This document shows, one piece after another, positions 23,584-35,723 of a stretch of 64,000 nucleotides of DNA. The translations under genes and the position numbers were made by a program. The DNA is from Didymodactylos carnosus (Eukaryota; Rotifera; Eurotatoria; Philodinida; Philodinidae), in the NCBI GenBank assembly GCA_905250885.1, contig CAJNOQ010000065.1, positions 1 through 64,000 on the forward strand, read 5' to 3'. Below the pieces are notes generated by a model, which was given only the letters and a program-made list of their open reading frames with translations, was not told the DNA's origin and searched no databases. Numbering within the stretch: position 1 is the stretch's first letter; each line of letters opens with the position of its first letter.

Positions 23584-26500
23584 AACAATTTGGTAAAAAT
23601 GAACTTTGACACTTATTTTGTCCGCTCGTATCAACCAAATCTATCAAGAGAACATTTACAACGACGTTATCAACAACAACATACTGTTTCTCCTCCAACA
23701 CGATATACCACAACAATTGATCAAACAACAGCATTAATGGAACAAATAAAAAGTCGTCCGCAACCAAAATCAACAGCGTTTGTATCTTATCCATTTAGCA
23801 AAACGACAAGGCAAACATCGAGTAATACAACATTAATATCATTACCATCAACATTTAAAAAACTAGATCGAATTGAAGAACCATTAAAACGAACGTTGAA
23901 ACCCCATGAACTCTGCTATCAATTAAATTTGAAATTAGAATATCTTATTCTTAATCGACTAATTGATAGAAGTCGTGTTATCGTTAGTCGTACATCATCT
24001 GTATTATCAAACAGAGTATCACCAACGCTGCTACAATCAGCCAACACAACATCTCGTACAGTTATTAAAAATGGAACGAAACAAAATGATTTGCTAACAA
24101 CAGCTCTGTTATTTTCAAATAATAGTGGACATTTATCAATAGATTCACAATCAACATTGATAATGAATAATGATGAGATGGAGAAAGATTCATGGATAGA
24201 TGAAGGCATGGAAGAAATGGTAGAAGAACAAAATATTATTATTAGCAAGGCGTAAGTTTGACGTCCGAAGCACCGTGTACACATTTGCCACTATTTTTTA
24301 TAACAAATAAATTTTAAATTTTAATTTGCACAAATCTTTACAATATTTCTTGTATCATATTAAATCATGAAAATGACTTTTGATTAATACTTTTCTACGT
24401 AATATCAATAGAAAAGAATTCAATTCTTATTAAGTACTTTTAATAGTATTTCCGTTAAGGAAATAATAAAAATGATTTTTTGTACTATTATTTTCCTATT
24501 TTGTAAGATTAGCAACAGATAAAAATGTTGAGATTGTATGTTCATTTCTTTTCCTAGTTAACTTTTTATGTTTTCATGTTATAGTCACTTGTTTTCATTA
24601 GTGAATGTCAGCGAATATTCGATTACGGTATTAAATTTCTAAATGACTATTTTATTTAATCGTTTACAATATAGCCTAAGTAAAAAATAATCATGAAATT
24701 GTAGTAGATCATAAATGTGTAAATAGAAAAGATTTTTTTTTTTTTTTATTTTAATTTTATAGCAAAGATTTTTTAATAATAATTGTGCAAATAAGAAACC
24801 GATAAATCCAATGAAAAAATATTGTCAACATTAGATATTTGAATACAACTTTTTTACTAATATATTCATTATTAACAGCATCAAATTACAGTATGTCAAT
24901 ATTTAAAGATCTCATGGATTAATTTGAGAGATCTATTGTGTGTAACATTGATTATTAATGTGTAAAGATATTACACGAATGGCTCAAAATTTTAACGAGT
25001 TCTTTCTTTTTAATGTCTACTAGAACTGAAATCTATTCACACCTTTTCAACAAGTTGCAAGAACATTTTTTTTGCATCTAACGTGTTGCAACGCAAGTTC
25101 TGTAGCAAAAATTATTCTTTGAAATAATTTAATCAGAATTGTCGCTCTTTTAAAAACGTCCATTTTGTAATACATTTAAATGAATATTCCAAGCACAAAA
25201 AAATGATCTGGATAGACCTATTAATAGGGCCTATCGAAAGGCCGATCTATAAATTGATCTATTGATAGCTCGATTGATGCTGATTCCTATCAAAGATCTA
25301 TTTCTGGTCTGTCAACATCCGATTAATTGGTCTACTGATCGGTACATCGATCAAGATCTAGCTCACCATCCTATTTAGAGGGCTACGGATCGACTATTTA
25401 TTCGGCATTGATATGGAGCATCAATTGGACTATCAATAGACCAATTTATGGACCGATCTTATCTATGATAATTGTTCGTTTTGATAGGCCTATCTAGATC
25501 ATTTTTTCGTTCATGAGATTGTTGTATGAAATCTTTTCTTATATTTATTCAAATTTTATCAATAATAAACTTTTAAAGTTTTAGACATAATTGAGCATTC
25601 AACATATTTCTCCATACAGATATCAACTTGAAGAGCGATTATGTTCGCTATTTTTTTAATTCTCTTTCTCTAATCCAAGATGAAGCCATAGAACTGGGGA
25701 GGTTGGAGTATCATGTAACAGACCGAAAATTTGATGTTTAGAATTGATGGGGAAAATGAAGAGAAAGTTGAAGATGAAGAAGATGAAGGGGAAAATGAGG
25801 AAGAATCAGTAAAATCTTCTGAAAGCGACGGTAAATTGATAGTCACTCTATTGTCTATAGATGAATATTTATCGCTATTCTAAATTAATTTAGGTGATAC
25901 AGACACGTACAATGCACTTGATCCTCACGTGCTTGTATCAGATAAAGGTATATTTTTGTACTCATCATTGCATTACAAAAAAAAGAGTAATATATACTTG
26001 TGAACATATTTCAAGTTCGTCGTGTGGGCAATATGGATGTTAGAACAGGACTCATTCCAAGTATATTTATAAATATACCACCGACAATTCGATTTGGAAC
26101 AGAAAATCAACGAAGTTAGTATCTTCTTCACTAAAAAGTAGTATTATGACTAAAAATTTATTTATTTCAAGTTGATCCGTTACCAGCACCACTCAAAAAA
26201 ATGATGAAATGGAAGATGTCAACCATTACACCAAACATTGTTAAAAATACTGTAACGAGATCTGGATTTCGTCTTATAAACGGTATGTACATTTATTCTT
26301 CGTTTTTTTTAATACAATTTACGTATATCATTTAGCTGACGGTATGTAGACGACATAGATAATCGTTAGTACTATTGTGCACCATATTTTGGTGTATTTT
26401 GTTGCACTCATAATCTCACATGTTGGATCTTCTACACATATCTTTACTATTGAAGGAATCATTGTTTTCAAATCTTCTATATTAATGATAAATGTCGAAT

Positions 26501-29371
26501 TCTTTTAACATTTCTCATTGCTTTTTTTGATTTTCAGTTTTTTTGATAGATTTTATTCTTATTAGTGAATAATTTTAGCTACTTAACGTGTATTATAACA
26601 CAAGCATTGATCAGCGAATTTGTTTGACAAACACTTATTCTCTTATGAAAGTGTAGTCCATCTATCTAATGCTTCTCTTACTCATTTCTACTCCACTAGT
26701 AAATTGATCATTTATATATCAACTAGAATAATTAACAATAATTCTTTTCTAACGCTTGTAGATGCGTCATTTTTTGTTAGCACATACGAATTCGTTTATT
26801 TTCAAAAATAAAAAATTTAACACGTTGTATTTGTGAAAATTCAGGAGAATTCATTAAAATTTTGAGTGATGGATATATCCGCTCCTATAACTTTTTCATA
26901 TTAGAAATATAACGTACGCAAAGTCATTAAAATTATTCACTAAGTTTAACTATGGTTTGTTTTTAACTTGATGTATGCAACATTTGCATTTCACTTTATC
27001 TTAACATAATTCTCTTCTGTACTTTTAGAGGGAAATGATTGGCTTGGTACATGGTCACGGCATATGAAACCGCCATGCTTCCGAGCAATACGCGAATTTC
27101 AAAAAGTAAACTTTGCTTTTATCCAATATCATTGTATTTTATTTATAATTTCGTTTATTATTGATAGGTAAATCATTTTCCTGGTTCATTTCAAATTGGT
27201 CGTAAAGATCGTTTATGGCGAAATTTATCGCATATGCAAGCGATACATTCGAAACGAGAATTTGATTTTGTACCACAAACATTTGTTTTACCAGCCGATT
27301 TATTATTATTAAAACGTATATTCGATGAAACAACCGACTCCCGAGAATGTAAATGGATTATTAAGCCGGTTTGTATATAATTAACTTATATTTAGTGTGT
27401 ACGTGTGTGTATGTGTATAGTAACATATTCTTTATCAAATTAACTTCAACGTTTGATTTAGCCAGCTAGCGCCCGTGGTCAAGGAATTCGAGTTATTAGT
27501 AAATTAGATCATGTACCAAAAAAACGTCCAGTTGTGGTACAAAAGTAAGTTGTAATATTAACTTTCTTTAACTAACATATCAGATATAGTCTATATATAT
27601 TGTTTTCATAAATTCTAGATATATAGCTAATCCATATTTAATTAATGGACATAAATTTGACTTACGATTGTATGTTTATGTCACAAGTCATGATCCTCTA
27701 AGAATTTATCTTTATGAAGATGGTTTAGCTCGTTTTGCATCACGAAAGTATGTATAAATCAATAAAGTGAAAATAAAATGAATATATTTTTATTAAATTA
27801 TCAGATATTCACCATCAATGAAATCATTAGGTGATAGATTTATGCACTTAACAAATTATAGTATTAACAGATATAACAGCGAATATAAATCAAATAATGA
27901 TCATGGTGCATGTGCAGGACATAAATGGTATAGATAACAATAAAAATATGTCAAGAATTAATGATAAATTTTATCTTGTCTAGGAGTCTAAAAGCATTGT
28001 GGACTTATTTGAAGAAACGAGATATTGATGTTGTGGATGTGTGGGAACGGATTAAAGATTTGATTATTAAAACAATCATAAGGTAATTTCTTCTCGGTTG
28101 TTAACTTATTTTACAATTTGTATATCAAAATTGCAAATAAAATCGACTATTAAGAAGAGAGAATGTTAAACAAGATTCACTACGCATTAATACAATTTTT
28201 TTAAAAAGAAAATGTTATGCTACCTCAGTACCATAATATATTTTTCAATTATTTATGGAATTTTTATCTGTACATTTTCTTCCATTATTTGTGTTTCTAT
28301 AAACAATCTATGGATAAATGATTTTTTAGTGCTGATGCTTATGTTAACGTTTTGGTGAAAGCTAATGTGAAAAGAAAATTTAGTGTACATGAATTATTTG
28401 GATTTGATGTTATTTTGGATGAACAATGTAAACCATGGATTGTAGAAGTGAACATTTCTCCCTCTTTACATTCCAATTCACCGGTAAGTCAATAGAAAAT
28501 GTTATTGTTTATCTATTTTAAAAAAAAAATGACTCTATTTATCTTTTAGCTTGATGTTAGCGTTAAAGGATCTATGATAGCTGATCTACTCAATTTATCC
28601 GGTTTTCAGATACCCGATAGACGCGATGTACTCTCTGATACAAGTGTCAGAAAGTATGTAGTTAGATTTACGTTATTTCCTCTGTTTTTATTTTGTTTTG
28701 TATAAAAATCACTTACTATAGAAAAGCACGTCTACCTAAAAGTCTTATATTTGACAAACGAATATTAGCACAAACATTATCAACCGATGAAAAACTAAAA
28801 CATCAATATTTTATACAACGGTATAATGATGAAGTACGAGAAATCATATATTTTCTTCACAATTTACCGAAATGAAGTAATATGATTTATTTTTTAGCAA
28901 GCACGAAAATCCATATTAGATATGTTCACACCTGATGATATTCGTCTATTAACGGAAACAGAAGATGAATATGCGAGACGAGGTTCATTTGAACGCATTT
29001 ATCCAACGCATCAAACACGAAAATATTTAAAATATTTTGAAACACCAAGGTATTATAATTTACTTTTAAATGAATGGATTACAAAATATTATCGACTTGA
29101 AGAACGAGGTTTGTATCTATTACTTAATGAATATTAAATAAAAAATTAAAATATAATATAATTTAGGTATATCACTTTTAAATAGTTTTTGCAAAAAATT
29201 AATTCATATTCAAAATCCAGCAGAAATTTCTGCTCATTTAGTAAGTATAAATTTATTTATCCAATGTTATTAAGAGAACATACATTCTATCTCTTTTTTT
29301 TATAGTGGGCACATAACCAAAAACAATGGCAAACATCGAATAGTCATCGTGATACTGACAATGGAGATTGA
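23584..29371 (+). CDS. TTLL4: Tubulin polyglutamylase TTLL4-like
   Basis: TTLL4 starts glutamate side chains on tubulin and some other proteins, using an ATP-grasp fold with a TTL core. About 17 exons join in phase from an Asn/Thr-rich first block (23584-24252; first ATG at 23599) through an acidic exon (25742-25830) to TGA at 29369-29371. Diagnostic segments: [16 protein letters not shown] and [13 protein letters not shown] (26.0-26.3 kb), [49 protein letters not shown] (ATP-binding), [59 protein letters not shown], then [20 protein letters not shown] and [12 protein letters not shown]. This order and wording match TTLL4 rather than TTLL5. The 28829 donor is GAAGTACGA, a weaker site. Whether the Asn-rich exons at 18.5-20.6 kb belong to the same transcript is open. 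Confidence 0.92.
25197..25507. mobile_element. Foldback element in a TTLL4 intron
   Basis: The left end AAAAAAATGATCTGGATAGA and the complement of the right end (AAAAAATGATCTAGATAGG) form TIRs that continue as CCTAT. The interior consists of degenerate GATC/CTATT words (GATCTATT, CTATTGAT, GGTCTATC) in both orientations. Non-coding. It lies in the 24253-25741 intron. Confidence 0.7.
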
Positions 29372-30816
29372 ATATATAATTATATGTTTTATGTATTTCG
29401 TATTTTTGGTGAAGGCTCAAGTTTCTCTGGTGCTGTTAAATACTATCTATTCTTTCTTGCCTTTCTGAAATTTTGTTTTATTTTTTGCTGGTTACGCATT
29501 AGTTACTGGTGCTCTCTAATTTTCTTCTTCTGTTGCCTTATACAGAAAAACGGTGATCTTTGTATAGTCTAAATTAGTGTTTATGACTTTTTGTTTATTT
29601 AATGTGTTATGTAAATTATATTTTTTTTTATCATATACACTTCTTTTATACTTTCGTATGGTTTTTTCTTTTTTAAGAATCAAAAATTATTTTGTTATTT
29701 AAAGTATTAGACAGAACTATGAACAGTACATAAAATAATAATACCGAATTTACTTTTATAATTTTGTATCAAAGTAAATTTGTCGTATACTGTTCGTTAT
29801 TTATACATTAATTGATTTTGTGCACTTATTTCAGTTATTGTTAAAAATGATATATCATTCATTTGATTGTTCGCTCGTGAAATCATTCTACAGTTATGAA
29901 AAATTTTCTCTCGTTATATAAAAGTATTAGAATTCTGATTTTAATTTGTCTTTGTGATGTTAACTTGGATATTGTATCTCTATTTCTTGTTATAGCCATC
30001 TAAATTCATATTTTTATCTTTCTGTTTAAATTCTGATTGTAACTTTCTAAAAAAAAGAAGAATCCTATCTCGCTACAATTTTTGCCAAAGAGGATTCAAA
30101 GTGAGAAGCAAAAGACAAAGGAATTCCATTTTTTGTCTGAAAATCACTGTGATAAGTGTAATCCAGACTAAAACTGTTTCCACCGAGATGGCTGTTTCAC
30201 ATGCTAATTTTTGGCGCAAAAGCGTAATTTTCATAAAAATAGTGTTTGACTCAAGTGCAAAATGATGAGATAAAAATAAATAATTAACATACAAAGCAAT
30301 AGGTTCTTGATAAAGACATATAATTATGTCTTTATCATTTGTAAACGCTTCTAAATGGGAACGGATGGAGAAATTTCACGAGAGATAGGAACACATAAAC
30401 AATCCTATGAAATTCCTGTTCAAGAATTATATTTTCCTACTAAAATCCTAAATAATTCCTGCTACATTATGATTCAGTCATCGCATCTTCTTGTTAGGAT
30501 CCTAACAGGATCCTAGCAAATCCTACGACTTTCCGGTATACCTGACTTCTTTAGGATTCTGTAAGATTTTCCTAGGATCCTACCAAAAAGTCAGCTAAGT
30601 CCTGGCAGGAGCCTGGCCAGATTTCTTAAGGATCCTGTCAAGAAATATATAGGTTTCTTACTAGGGAAACGTATTTTATAATCCGTAACTAACCGGACTT
30701 AATAAAAAAAGGTAGAGAAAGCACATTCCTTCACACAAATGAACTAAACGGCTGTACAAAGGATTGGAAAGCCATTGATTTTGTCGATAGGAATCACGAA
30801 TTTCACCATGTGATTC

Positions 30817-31065
30817 ATAGCTTTAAGATGTGGGCAAACGATCTGGTCTTGCGAAATTTCACAAGAGGAGACAAAATGGAACGAGTTTTTTTGAATTATT
30901 AGACGAAACGAGACCAGATGAAATTCGTTCTTTCTCGGCACATTGGTTGTAGCTAAGAACGTCTCAAAAACTGATTACAGAAGTATGGAAAGACTTTTAT
31001 TTCTTTTCCTTTTAGTTTTTGTATCTTTGATGTGATAAGCATAGCTAGACGAAGGTAGAATGATG
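30817..31065 (-). repeat. Dispersed repeat, copy 1 (inverse copy at 53504-53735)
   Basis: The complement of this segment matches 53504-53735 in order, for example CTTATCACATCAAA, CTTCTGTAATCAGTTTTTGA, TGTGAAATTTCGCAAGACCA (TGTGAAATTTCGTGAGACCA in the other copy) and GATCGT. The 30817 end (AAGATGTGGGCAAACGATC) and the corresponding end at 53.7 kb look like hAT-type termini. Non-coding. Homology stops at 31065, where a GC-rich block begins. Confidence 0.7.
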
Positions 31066-31240
31066 GCTAGAGGTCTGGATGGCGGTCCCGGTCCCGCGAG
31101 GCTTTTTACGAGGCCAGCACCCAGAAAAATCTTTTTTACGAGACCAAGACCGGGACCAAGAGGTTTGCAGGACGGTCCCAGGCCTGTGGGAAGGTCCCGA
31201 TCCCGTAGGACTTTTAATGAAACCGGGACCAGGTTTTTTT
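31066..31240. repeat. GC-rich patch with repeated GGTCCCG words
   Basis: At least six copies of GGTCCCG or its complement in both orientations in about 170 bp. The patch starts TAGAGGTCTGG, similar to the TAGAGAT ends of the hAT-like elements here. It appears inserted into the dispersed repeat ending at 31065. No matching right end was found, so it may be a truncated hAT-like element. Confidence 0.45.
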
Positions 31241-31419
31241 GCACTACCAGCTTTTTCAAAATATAATGAATTCCGATACAAATTTAATAACTTTTGATGG
31301 AAAAGATAAAGATCTGCGGTTCTTAGCAATGGATAGACAAGACTAAAGAACATCAGTCTATGAAAAGATTAAGTCTGATCTTGAGGTCTGCGACTCTCAA
31401 GACCCAGGTAAAAGAACCT

Positions 31420-31610
31420 TACTGTGAGATCTTATAAGATTCTTGTACGATTTCGTCTGATTTCGTAAGATTCTGTAAGAAACATAGAAACTGATTCTTG
31501 ATGTAAGATCTTATACTGAGATTTCATCAGATTTCGTAAGATTTTCGTGTGATTTTTATAGAATTTTATAAGATCTTGTAAGATCTTGATCTGATTTTTG
31601 AACCTTGGGA
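31420..31610. repeat. Cryptic simple repeat (GATTTCGTAAGAT-like)
   Basis: Many imperfect copies of AGATCTTATAAGAT and GATTTCGTAAGATT-like words without a strict period. Confidence 0.6.
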
Positions 31611-32799
31611 ACGACTGGAATAAAGATTATCGACCACAGTGAGCCTCTTGAGAATGTTTGTTTTCATCAAAAATTAAAAGTCCAGTAAAAATCTACTTCA
31701 GATAAAATAGTCCATTTTAGGTGATTCTTATACAAAATTGAAAAATTCGTAACTGACTTGAAATCGGTTCAAAGCGTTTCAACACCTTGCCTCAAAATAT
31801 ACTCTATTTTAGATGCCTTAAAAAGTGATGTGGTTCAAATTGCGAAAAGAATCTGTTTGTATATCTAAAATTTTCAGCAAACCCCACAATCTAAACTTAT
31901 CCTACATTCAAAACATCATAAGAACGTCTAGCAAATGTTGCTAAAACAGTTTCCTAAATTTATGTTTGTTTAGAATCACCACTTTTAAGTAGAAACGGAA
32001 AAACTTGAAAAGTTGAAAGTGTTCTTTTCGTTCTAAATGCGTTATTGGAGGTATCCATACATACGACTTAAATGTCTCATTCATTTAACATATCCAACAC
32101 AACAACTTCGGATAGAAAAGATCGCTCGCCATTTTTTCAGATGATCAATCAAAGTAGCAAGTTTCTTGTACTTGGATCGAAAAGAAGCTATTATGCTTTA
32201 TTCCGTACGAAGCGTTTATTGAAGTAGGATCCAAAAAATGTCCTACACCATGCAACCAATCTCGATAAAACTTGCAGAGAATATTGCTTATGCTGTTAGT
32301 TTATGGCAAAAGTCATAGCCGAAAATATAAAATCCTTCACAAACAAACAGACATATCGAAATGAAATTCTTAGCAAAATCTCTAGAGTTTTTTTGGTGAG
32401 TAGAGATATGTAGCATTTGTTCTAAACGAAATTACAGACATCTAAATTTAAACACGGCTGCAGATTTAGAAGCGGAAGATTATTGAGAGTTGTCTCAGTT
32501 ACCTTTTAGTATGGATTTTAAATTAAAAGTCTGTAATAAAACTTTCTTGCTCATCAATGAAATACTCTGTTCTTAGGAAAAGTAAAAATTATAGTAGTTA
32601 ACACATTATAGCAGTAAACACTTAAGGAGATCCGTCCGTGTAAAAAACCTGACCGAGTTTTGACCAAACAAATCGACTTCCTCGGGAAGTCTTAACCGTG
32701 CAAAGCGTAAAATTTTCTTTTCCCTGATATCCGAACTATGGTCTAAACCATTCTACCTAGCCTCCTAGAATTTTTACCTCGTCTTTTTTAAAGATTTCA

Positions 32800-33925
32800 T
32801 ATATCCTGTGGCACTTCAGGAGTGCCACAGGGTAGTATTTTAGGTCCAATCCTCTTTTTGACCTTTATTAATGATCTTCCGACTTCCCTGGGAGCCTCAA
32901 AACTGACTTCTCTTTTCGCTGACGGTGTTTTCTTTGTTGTGGATCTTGAAAATGCAAATTTAAGCGCAGCTCAAGAATGTGTGAACGAAATGTCGGAGTG
33001 GTGTGAGAGGATGCTAGTGAAACTTAACGCTAATAAATGTCAATGGATTGTTTTCTCTACTGTTCTTTTCAGTACAATATTAAGTTAGGTGAACTGAAAC
33101 TAAATGGCATTTCGCTTGAGAACGTTTCTTCTCAAAATTGCTCGGAGTACATCTTGTTCACAATCTAACTTGGAAAGAACATAAATCAGACGGCTGCTAA
33201 ATGCAGAAGGATGTTAGATTCTATTTCTAGAGTGTTCGGCACCGCACCACTATATCTCCGTCTTCATCTCTGCAAAGTATGTATCAGACCGGTTCTTGAA
33301 TATGCTTGTATTCTTTACGACAGTTCATTTAAATCACATCTGTCTATTTTGGATGATGTGCAGCGTTTGGCTGCCAGATTTATAATGAAAGACTACTCGA
33401 TCGATCCGATAACACTTCATTCCAAATTAAAACTTTGTTGTCTCGAAAATCGTAGACTCTATTTCAAACTCATTCATTTCCATAAAATTTACTATAGCAC
33501 AAGTACTCTTTCACATCTTAACCTCACTACACCTTCTCATAATCGGAAATCTATGCGTTTTGGGCATGATAAACAGGTTCTCACTACACATTTTTCCACA
33601 AAAGCTTCATCCTCTTCTTTCTTACCCCTCACCTCTAAGCAGTGGAATGATTTTCCTCCCTCAATAGCACACACGGCCAATTTAAATTTATTTCAAATGC
33701 TTCTCAAAAATCATGTAAATTATTTTTAGTATGTTCTTGATCTTTCTGCTATTCTTCCGGATCATAAAGATTATTGTTGTTCTTTCTCTTTTTCTCTCAC
33801 TGTATTGTGATTCATTTTTTCTCTCTTACTATGGACAACAGTGCCTCTTATGTAAGCGAAACTTTCTTTTTTACTATTTCCTGACTATGTAACATCTTTA
33901 GTCAAAATACATTCATTCATTCATA
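32800..33925 (+). pseudogene. 5'-truncated non-LTR retrotransposon (LINE), RT remnant
   Basis: The first recognisable codons read GTSGVPQGSILGPILFLTFINDLP, split here as GTSGVPQGSILG and PILFLTFINDLP, a LINE reverse transcriptase block. The catalytic FADD appears as FADG (about 32916), so the active site is lost. A frameshift separates this from the downstream frame (33211-33729), which carries the CIRPVLEYACILYDSSF and VQRLAARFIMKDY segments typical of jockey/CR1-like LINEs. The 3' end at about 33925 is an ATTCATTCATTCAT tail. The upstream endonuclease and ORF1 are missing. Confidence 0.85.
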
Positions 33926-34637
33926 AAAAAAGAGAAAATAGGAGATACGTGTGCGATCAACCTTCTCTGTTAAACAGATAATTCAAGTTAATAGCAAAAC
34001 TGTAATTATCTGATAAAGCTTGCTGACAGCGAAGAGAAATGTCTTCTATCTTTTCTTAACGCCCACACTTTATTCGACATACCTGGCGACACCTGATATT
34101 TTTTTGACTCTGGTCAATGAAAAGGGCCTTTATTATCGTTTTACTGGCTGTCTATTTTCTGCCAATCATGAAATGCCTGGTTATTGGAATCATAAGTAAA
34201 TAAATATAAATTAATAAATTAATATAAATAAAAGTAGAAAAGAAATAACTGATTGCATGTTCGTTTATACGTCTTTTGAATTTTGGTAGACGTTTGAATA
34301 GAGAGAGTATGGCCAAATAAGATCTGAAATTATGGGTCACCTTGTACTGCATTTGTGCCCTGCAAAAGTCATGCGTAACATCATGGACGCGTCCAAATTA
34401 CATAAGGTGAATTTTGACGCTACAATGATATGAGTTTTGCGAAGTAAAATAATCTCCTCGCTAGCATTATTTTTTATATTAGAAAGTATAGAATACATTT
34501 GAATTTTGGAGAAAAGAAATTTTTCTGTGCTCTTTTTCGTAAGAGTATCTGAAAGTTTGTCGTAAGTACAAAACACGTGTCCGTAATACATCCAAATCGT
34601 TAAAACTTATATAGTTCGTAGCGTCCATGCTTCTCAT
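33926..34637. other. Intergenic, nothing recognised
   Basis: Short chance ORFs only. Confidence 0.4.
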
Positions 34638-35034
34638 CAGTGTTTCTAATGAGAATTGTAATCAAAATGGATTGAACCATTTTGCTCTGAAGCCTAAAGT
34701 GGCACTAACCACTTTGTGCTAAACTGCAAAGTGGTCTCGAATAAAGCATCAGCAAGCAGCGTTTATAAAACTGTTTTCTGCTTGGGTTCTAAAACATGGA
34801 CCTTTCCAGTGTTTCTAATGAGAATTTTCAGCAGAGCGTACACAAACGTGGTAATTAATAAGATCAATCATGATGGCAAAACTAGAGAAGAAAACAAAGT
34901 GGAAATTTTAGAAAGCAAAGTGGTTCGCAACGTGGTTTTTTTTACTTTCAAAGTGGAAAACAGAGTGGATTTCATTTTTACAAAGTGGAAGACCACTTTG
35001 CTCTCACGGGGACCACTAATCATTAGAAACACTG
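34638..35034. mobile_element. Non-autonomous hAT-like element (397 bp) with a perfect target duplication
   Basis: The ends are CAGTGTTTCTAATGA and the complement of TCATTAGAAACACTG, flanked by identical octamers CTTCTCAT (34630-34637 and 35035-35042). CAAAGTGG or its complement is repeated about eight times through the interior, like the subterminal transposase-binding repeats of hAT elements. A second copy of the left end (CAGTGTTTCTAATGAGAATT) lies inside at 34807 in direct orientation. The 128-codon ORF across it is a by-product of the repeats, not a transposase. Confidence 0.9.
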
Positions 35035-35171
35035 CTTCTCATGACTTTTATAAGAGCAAAAACGAAAAATTTATTTATTTTGGGAGGTCCTACATCACAT
35101 GATACACACAGTTAAATCTATCTAGCTTTCAGTCGTTCATAAACTGACCGATCAGTGTAACAGTAAAACAT

Positions 35172-35508
35172 TCATTTTTCTTTATTTGCAAAATAGTACT
35201 TTGACAAAATTGATACATTTCAATTCTCTTTTATTTTCGGTACACTTTTCAGAAAGGAAAATCTGGTTCTAGCCTTAGTTGTCTTCTTTATTTTGTTATT
35301 TTTGATTACTCTTTTTGTGTTGTTTAATTTGAGTCAGTGTTATTACAGATCGGTGACCTTTGATGACTCTCATTTTTCGTGAATAAAACAGTCTTAGTCT
35401 TATATTAGTCTTACATTCATCTTTCTTTATTTGCAAGATAGTACTTTCACAAAATTGATACATTTCAGTTCTCTTTTATTTTTGATACACTTTTCAGAAA
35501 GGAAAATC
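35172..35508 (+). repeat. Direct repeats of about 92 bp
   Basis: 35172-35263 and 35416-35508 are near-identical, sharing ACAAAATTGATACATTTCA and ACACTTTTCAGAAAGGAAAA, separated by about 150 bp. They lie just upstream of the glyoxalase II gene. Confidence 0.8.
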
Positions 35509-35723
35509 AAAAATGTTTATGCGCCATTCTTTGACAAAGTAAGTCTTTTAGAAAAATCTCGTTTGTCTTCATAAAACGGTATAAACTTTCGAACATAGAG
35601 TTGAGAGTAATTAAGACAAAAATATTTCTTGAAAACGAAATTTTATTTGTTTTGCTTTGCTTTGCTTTTAGATTTGCCATTACTTTTGGTAAACGTTTTT
35701 CTTTCACTCAGATTAATCGAAAG

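Larger units (their letters stand above)
29372..32799. other. Intergenic region rich in degenerate repeats
   Basis: No gene recognised. It holds a 30-bp hairpin at 30309-30338 (TGATAAAGACATA with its complement), a degenerate GGATCCT-type repeat patch at 30480-30660, a dispersed repeat at 30817-31065, a GGTCCCG-rich patch at 31066-31240, and a GATTTCGTAAGAT-type cryptic repeat at 31420-31610. Confidence 0.45.

Noticed and set aside
31045-31353. Overlapping Gly/Pro/Arg-rich ORFs on both strands near 31 kb
   Set aside because: They are the six-frame reading of GGTCCCG repeat words, not genes.
32803-32829. Perfect short hairpin CCTGTGGCACT...AGTGCCACAGG
   Set aside because: It falls in codons for the conserved LINE GTSGVPQG motif, so the symmetry is probably chance.
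34716-35102. 128-codon plus-strand ORF
   Set aside because: It lies almost wholly inside the hAT-like element and reflects its CAAAGTGG repeats; no transposase or other domain.
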